NCBI GenBank assembly: GCA_009746045.1
Contig: RPFO01000168.1
Span: forward strand, 1-33,517
Reading direction: 5' to 3'
DNA from: Mesostigma viride
Lineage: Eukaryota > Streptophyta > Mesostigmatophyceae > Mesostigmatales > Mesostigmataceae
Length of the DNA stretch: 33,517 nucleotides
Position numbers and translations under genes: made by a program. This document shows positions 27,151-33,517 of the stretch, piece by piece (positions within the stretch are counted from its first letter, which is position 1; each line of letters starts with the position of its first letter). Under the pieces are notes generated by a model. It made no database searches. It saw only the letters and a list, made by a program, of their open reading frames with translations, and was not told the origin of the DNA.

Positions 27151-28980
27151 CTCTGTGTATTAATGACATATCAGACACACCTACATCACATCGCCTTGAT
27201 GTTTCCGTTGTATGGGTCCGGTCGGGCGTTGGTAGCTGGTCGACAACAATTCTACATTTCCTAAAAAAAAATGCGACCGTGCCTACATTCGAAGGCGCGC
27301 TGTGGCTGACCTGAACTATCGGTGAACACCTCGGCGTCACTTGACCGGCCTAGGTTGACATTTCGGCAGAGTAACGCTGCTTAAAGGATCCTTGCGTAGT
27401 TCGCGCGATTTGGCTCTTTATATATGTTTTTGGAGACGACGAGCAAGCATCCGATTGGTCAGCCAATTCCTGTCCAGTCCTCGGACAGTGTCCAATCCGG
27501 TGCTTGGGATCCAGAAAACGTGCTCGAGCCTGGCCACTCTGTCGCGGGCGCCGCGCTAGTGGCGTCGCGCCCAAACCTGACCAGGCCATAGGAAAGGGCG
27601 GGGGCGAATGCAAGAATTATTGTTATATCCTGACCTGTCCTGGGGAAGGTCCGGGGCGAATGCAAGAATTAATATACCTGCGTATGCAACCAACACGGCC
27701 GATCCACATACATAATCCGACTGAGCTGGACGGTACGGACCAAATTTCGGTGCAAATTGAGGCCCAAAAGCTATGTCGGCATGGTGCGCGCACCCCTTGC
27801 GGTAGGGGCCATGGCGACTGCCTTTAGACGAAACGTGACAAATCTGGCACGCGGAAAGCAGAAATGCTCGATTGTTGGAGAAAATTAGTTACTGATTCTA
27901 ATTTATGGCGGGATGGTTGCGATCTATAATGTCGCGGGCTTTTTTTCTTTGCCATCGGCAGGGGGGGTCCGGCCTGAATTTCTGTCGGGATGAATAAAGT
28001 ATATTGGATGCCTGCCGGGTTGATTGTCGATTGTTGCCAGTTTTGATGGTCGTAAGGAAAGCTAGTTTAATGATGTTTCTAAAGCCGTAAAAATTCCCGC
28101 TGCTATCTTTACCTTTCCCGTCATTTTGCGGTAAGATAACATTAGCCCTGCGCGATGCGTACTGCCCAACCACTCCATGAAAGGGTGGACTTTCTTGTGC
28201 GCCTGGGCACGAATAAATGCCCGTTATGGTACGTTCTTGTGTTAAACGTCTTAAGCTTGCGTTTTCCTGCTTTCTTACCTCGTTGAGCGTAAGCTTTTTG
28301 CCTTCTTTCCGGCCAGATGCAGCCAGAAAGTTGCGGGTCCTGGCGCTGCATCGCTGGATTCCTGGGTGTCTTTTAGCTAGTTAATCGTCTGTGACGTGGC
28401 TGGCTTTCTGCAGCGCGTGGCCCGCAACCTGTCGGGAAGGTGTAATGCTTTTATTTCCATGCTTCTCTGAAATTTCTTTTGCTTTATAGACAGTTGTGTT
28501 CGAGGAAATTCACGCGGTCTTCCTAAGCAGCGGCATCATTTTCCCCAGACACTGACGAGCTGGCACCTGTCTCCTAAAGAGAGCGGCTCGTGCTTGTTAG
28601 AAAGGAGGCAGTGTGCATTTTGCGGGACACAATGCTTTGGTGGCACATGCGTCAGGTAGGCTGTTCCAATGGTCTCTTCACCTTTCCCACTGAGTAAATG
28701 TTAGCATTTGTCATGCTAACCAGAGCAGCTAGCCACAGGTTGGCTGGATAAAAAGTCAGCTTATTTTCTCTTTATATACTGCGTGTGTGGTCCTCCACGT
28801 GTCCGGCTTGTTGGGCATTTTGGAAGAGGGTTTATAATGTGTTGTTGGGTGGAACAACTTGGTTGTTGGCACAAAATCACACATTATTAGCCTGAGATAG
28901 GCATGACATATGCTGCTCAGGCGTGTCGTCCTACCAGCCTTGTTGTTAAGGGTAGACTCACAAGGCTGGCTGTGCCGATG
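27151..28980. other. long intergenic region, no gene identified
   Basis: Unique-looking DNA of mixed composition; frames are short and not protein-like. One local duplication is clear: GGGGCGAATGCAAGAATTA at about 27602 and 27655. No tRNA, snRNA or other RNA gene was recognised. Confidence 0.5.
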
Positions 28981-28995
28981 GAGGGGTGGGGCGTG

Positions 28996-29765
28996 CTAGC
29001 CCCCCCCACACCCACGCATGCATGCTAGCCCACCCCCACACCCACGCATGCATGCTAGCCCCGGCCCCGGCCCCCCCACACCCACGCATGCATGCTAGCC
29101 CCCCCCACACCCACGCATGCATGCTAGCCCACACTCACACCCACGCATGCATGCTAGCCCACCCCCACACCCACGCATGCATGCTAGCCCCCCCACACAC
29201 CCACGCATGCATGCCAGCCCCCCACACACCCACGCATGCATGACCGCCCCCCCCACACCCACGCATGCATGCTAGCCCACCCCCACACCCACGCATGCAT
29301 GCTAGCCCCCCCACACACCCACGCATGGATGCCAGCCCCCACACACACCCACGCATGCATGACAGCCCCCCCACACACCCACGCATGCATGCTAGCCCCC
29401 CACACACACCCACGCATGCATGCCAGCCCCCATACACACCCACGCATGCATGCCAGCCCCCCCCACACTTACGCATGCATGCTAGCCCCCCACACACACC
29501 CACGCATGCATGCCAGCCCCCCCCACACCCACGCATGCATGCCAGCCCCCCCCACACTTACGCATGCATGCTAGCCCCCCACACACACCCACGCATGCAT
29601 GCCAGCCCCCCCCACACCCACGCATGCAGGCTAGCCCAACCCCACACCCACGCATGCATGCCAGCCCACCCCCACACCCACACGTGCATGCCAGCCCACC
29701 CCCACACCCACGCATGCATGCCAGCCCACCCCCACACCCACGCGTGCATGCCAGCCCACCCCTAG
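28996..29765 (+). repeat. satellite of ~30-bp units rich in CATGCATG
   Basis: About 25 copies of a 29-33 bp unit: CCCACACCCACGCATGCATG then CTAGCC or CCAGCC plus a variable C/A run. Unit length varies mainly in the C run. All frames are open on both strands only because of the repeat (Cys/His/Pro-rich nonsense peptides). GCATGCATGC is a perfect palindrome in most units. Confidence 0.95.
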
Positions 29766-29847
29766 CTTGAGCGTGCTTGTAAAGTTTTTGCATGGTTTAT
29801 TAAAATGAGTGGAATATGTATTTATTGCATTAAATGTTAATTTTATT

Positions 29848-30022
29848 GATCATGAATGAAAATGGTCAACATTGCCGAAGTGCCCCTAAATTGCTCAATA
29901 TTGTGTGCTCAAGAATTCAATGAGGATTGTCATCATGGAAACCCGCACAAATTCACGATTCCGGGCATGCATGTGAAAGTATCAAGAACAATTTTCAATT
30001 AAGAATGGTATCTCATTGTTCC
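29848..30022 (+). repeat. dispersed AT-rich repeat, copy 2
   Basis: Inverted relative of 13304-13490, sitting between the two satellites. It retains GATCATGAATGAA, AAGTGCCCCTAAATT, GGCATGCATGTGAAAG and AATGGTATCTCATT in order. Confidence 0.75.
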
Positions 30023-30039
30023 ATGAATCAATATGACTC

Positions 30040-33000
30040 CATGTACGTAGACAAGCCATGATGACCCCATGGGAGCCTGAATCCTCATCATTAAATACAT
30101 AAATGCCACCCATGTACGTAGACGGGCCATGATGACACCAATGGAGCCTGAATCCTCATCATTAATTACATAAATGCCAACCATGTACATACACGGGCAA
30201 TGATGACACCATGGGAGCCTGAATCCTCATCATTAATTACATAAATGCCAACCATGTACGTAGGCCAGCCATGATGACACTGTGGGAGCCTGAATCCTCA
30301 TCATTAATTTCATACATGCCAACAACACGTAGACGGGCCATAATGACACCACGGGAGCCTGAATCCTGATCATTTTTTTTTCTTTGACATCCATGTACGT
30401 AGGCCAGCCATGATGACACCATGGGAGCCTGAATCCTCATCATTTTTTTTCTGAGACATCCATGTACGTAGGCCAGCCATGATGACACCATGGGAGCCTG
30501 AATCCTCATCATTTTTTTTCTGAGACATCCATGTACGTAGGCCAGCCATGATGACACCATGGGAGCCTGAATCCTCATCATTAAATACATACATGCCATC
30601 CATGTACGTAGACGGGCCATGATGACACCATGGAGCCTGAATCCTCATCATTAATTACATATGCCAACCATGTACGTACACGGGCCATGATGACACCATG
30701 GGAGCCTGAATCCTCATCATTAATTACATAAATGCCAACCATGTACGTAGGCCAGCCATGATGACACCATGGGAGCCTGAATCCTCATCATTCATTCATA
30801 CATGCCAACAACACGTAGACGGGCCATAATGACACCATGGGAGCCTGAATCCTCATCATTTTTTCTTTGACATCCATGTACGTAGGCCAGCCATGATGAC
30901 ACCATGGGAGCCTGAATCCTCATCATTTTACTGAACATCCATGTACGTAGGCCAGCCATGATGACACCATGGGAGCCTGAATCCTCATCATTAATACATA
31001 CATGCCATCCATGTACGTAGACAGGCCATGATGACACCATGGGAGCCTGAATCCTCATCATTTACTATTCCTTGACATCCATGTACGTAGACGGGCCATG
31101 ATGACACCATGGGAGCCTGAATCCTCATCATTTTTTTTTCTTTGACATCCATGTACGTAGGCCAGCCATGATGACACCATGGGAGCCTGAATCCTCATCA
31201 TTAATTACATACATGCCATCCATGTACGTAGACAGGCCATGATGACACCATGGGAGCCTGAATCCTCATCATTTACTATTCCTTGACATCCATGTACGTA
31301 GACGGCCATGATGACACCATGGGAGCCTGAATCCTCATCATTTTTTTTCTTGACATCCATGTACATACGTAGGCCAGCCATGATGACACCATGGAGCCTG
31401 AATCCTCATCATTAATTACATACATAAATGCCAACCATGTACATACAGGGCCATGATGACACCAATGGAGCCTGAATCCTCATCATTAATTACATAAATG
31501 CATCCATGTACATACACGGGCATGATGACACCATGGGAGCCTGAATCCTCATCATTTTTTTCTTTGACATCCATGTACATACGTAGGCCAGCCATGATGA
31601 CACCATGGGAGCCTGAATCCTCATCATTAATTACATACATGCCATCCATGTACGTAGACAAGCCATGATGACCCATGGGAGCCTGAATCCTCATCATTAA
31701 TTACATACATGCCATCCATGTACGTAGACAGGCCATGATGACACCATGGGAGCCTGAATCCTCATCATTTACTATTCCTTGACATCCATGTACGTAGGCC
31801 AGCCATGAGACACCATGGGAGCCTGAATCCTCATCATTAATTACATAAATGCCAACCATGTACGTAGACAAGCCATGATGACCCATGGGAGCCTGAATCC
31901 TCATCATTAATTACATAAATGCCATCCATGTACGTAGACGGCCATGATGACACCATGGGAGCCTGAATCCTCATCATTTACTATTCCTTGACATCCATGT
32001 ACGTAGGCCAGCCATGAGACACCATGGGAGCCTGAATCCTCCTCATTAATTACATAAATGCCAACCATGTACGTAGACAAGCCATGATGACCCATGGGAG
32101 CCTGAATCCTCATCATTAATTACATAAATGCCATCCATGTACGTAGACGGGCCATGATGACACCATGGGAGCCTGAATCCTCCTCATTAATTACATAAAT
32201 GCCAACCATGTACGTAGACAGCCATGATGACACCATGGGAGCCTGAATCCTCATCATTAATTACATAAATGCCATCCATGTACGTAGACGGGCCATGATG
32301 ACACCATGGGAGCCTGAATCCTCATCATTAATTACATAAATGCCAACCATGTACGTAGGCCAGCCATGAGACACCATGGGAGCCTGAATCCTCATCATTA
32401 ATTACATACATGCCAACATGTACGTAGACAAGCCATGATGACACCATGGGAGCCTGAATCCTCATCATTTATTTATGACATCCATGTACGTAGGCCAGCC
32501 ATGATGACACCATGGGAGCCTGAATCCTCATCATTTTTACATTGCATCCATGTACGTAGGCCAGCCATGATGACACCATGGGAGCCTGAATCCTCATCAT
32601 TAATTACATACATGCCATCCATGTACGTACAGGGCCATGATGACACCATGGGAGCCTGAATCCTCATCATTACTATTCTTGACATCCATGTACGTAGGCC
32701 AGCCATGATGACACCATGGGAGCCTGAATCCTCATCATTAATTACATAAATGCCAACCATGTACGTAGACAAGCCATGATGACACCATGGGAGCCTGAAT
32801 CCTCCTCATTAATTACATAAATGCCAACCATGTACGTAGACAGCCATGATGACACCATGGGAGCCTGAATCCTCATCATTAATTACATACATGCCATCCA
32901 TGTACGTAGACAGGCCATGATGACACCATGGGAGCCTGAATCCTCATCATTTACTATTCCTTGACATCCATGTACGTAGGCCAGCCATGGAGACACCATG

Positions 33001-33517
33001 GGAGCCTGAATCCTCCTCATTAATTACATAAATGCCAACCATGTACGTAGACAAGCCATGATGACCATGGGAGCCTGAATCCTCATCATTAATTACATAA
33101 ATGCCATCCATGTACGTAGACGGGCCATGATGACACCATGGGAGCCTGAATCCTTATCATTTACTATTCCTTGACATCCATGTACGTAGGCCAGCCATGG
33201 AGACACCATGGGAGCCTGAATCCTCATCATTAATTACATAAATGCCAACCATGTACGTAGACAAGCCATGATGACACCATGGGAGCCTGAATCCTCCTCA
33301 TTAATTACATAAATGCCAACCATGTACGTAGACAAGCCATGATGACACCATGGGAGCCTGAATCCTCATCATTAATTACATACATGCCATCCATGTACGT
33401 AGACAGGCCATGATGACACCATGGGAGCCTGAATCCTCATCATTTACTATTCCTTGACATCCATGTACGTAGGCCAGCCATGGAGACACCATGGGAGCCT
33501 GAATCCTCATCATTAAT
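30040..33517. repeat. ~71-bp satellite with higher-order structure, open at window end
   Basis: Roughly 48 monomers. The conserved part is CCATGTACGTAG, GCCATGATGACACCATGGGA and GCCTGAATCCTCATCATT; the variable linker is TAATTACATAAATGCCAAC, TAATTACATACATGCCATC, TACTATTCCTTGACATC or T-runs with CTTTGACATC. The ACTATTCC linker type recurs at 31063 and 31275, 31771 and 31980, 32953, 33163 and 33446, i.e. every 3 (209-212 bp) or 4 (283 bp) monomers. No coding capacity is credible. The array runs off the end of the window. Confidence 0.95.

Noticed and set aside
28986-29793. His/Ala/Cys-rich and Gly/Trp-rich open frames
   Set aside because: They are translations of the ~30-bp satellite; several frames on both strands are open equally.
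30237-32772. Repetitive frames (NDEDSGSHGVIMA-type) in the 71-bp array
   Set aside because: The frames change with monomer length and are interrupted irregularly. The array is satellite DNA.
30040-33517. Regular repeat with variable linkers, superficially CRISPR-like
   Set aside because: The variable parts are a few related linker types, not unique spacers; the genome is eukaryotic and no cas gene is present.

Overview
The window is nuclear DNA of a eukaryote, most likely of the green lineage. It has spliced genes with GT-AG introns and AATAAA signals, a degraded LINE with the plant-type C-terminal zinc motif, a short zinc module of the plant WRKY19-like type, a TTAA-flanked DNA transposon, and several kilobases of satellite DNA. 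A charophyte such as Chara is my best guess, but that is inference. No bacterial, organellar, CRISPR, rRNA or tRNA feature was seen.

Layout. 1-1740: simple hexamer and dinucleotide arrays. 1803-2206: a tandem array carrying five copies of a 21-nt imperfect palindrome (called the GC-dyad below). 2317-13044: a dense plus-strand block of five small ORFs (one with a MYND zinc finger, two with a shared zinc module), then a large multi-exon gene of unknown function (gene A), then a further exon block. 13551-22018: a region bounded by good terminal inverted repeats, holding a LINE endonuclease fragment, a 1.7-kb TTAA-flanked element, an RT-bearing LINE and a broken small gene. 22633-25982: a minus-strand three-exon gene (gene B) with the motifs of a DDE/RNase H-fold transposase-like family known mainly from animals. 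26126-26681: a second GC-dyad array, in minus orientation. 26682-28980: no gene seen. 28996-33517: two satellites, a ~30-bp CATGCATG-rich array and a ~71-bp array with higher-order structure that runs off the window end.

The main signal is the GC-dyad: constant flanks GTTRCG and CGTTTCT around a variable self-complementary core. I count 26 non-exonic copies. Every one lies in the sense orientation of the nearest gene: plus in 1.8-9.5 kb, minus in 23.4-26.7 kb. They occur in introns just after donors, between ORFs, and in arrays upstream of the two gene blocks. In four introns the donor-proximal dyad segment is tandemly duplicated (about 151 bp x3, 68 bp x3, 72 bp x5, 72 bp x2). Two readings are possible: an RNA- or intron-associated repeat family, or subterminal transposase-binding repeats of one very large element that includes gene B. 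The sequence alone does not decide between them.

Several coding frames break at G homopolymers (4119-4125, 8704-8710, 9196-9201, and the C12 run at 25186-25197). Some 'broken' genes may therefore be intact in the organism.
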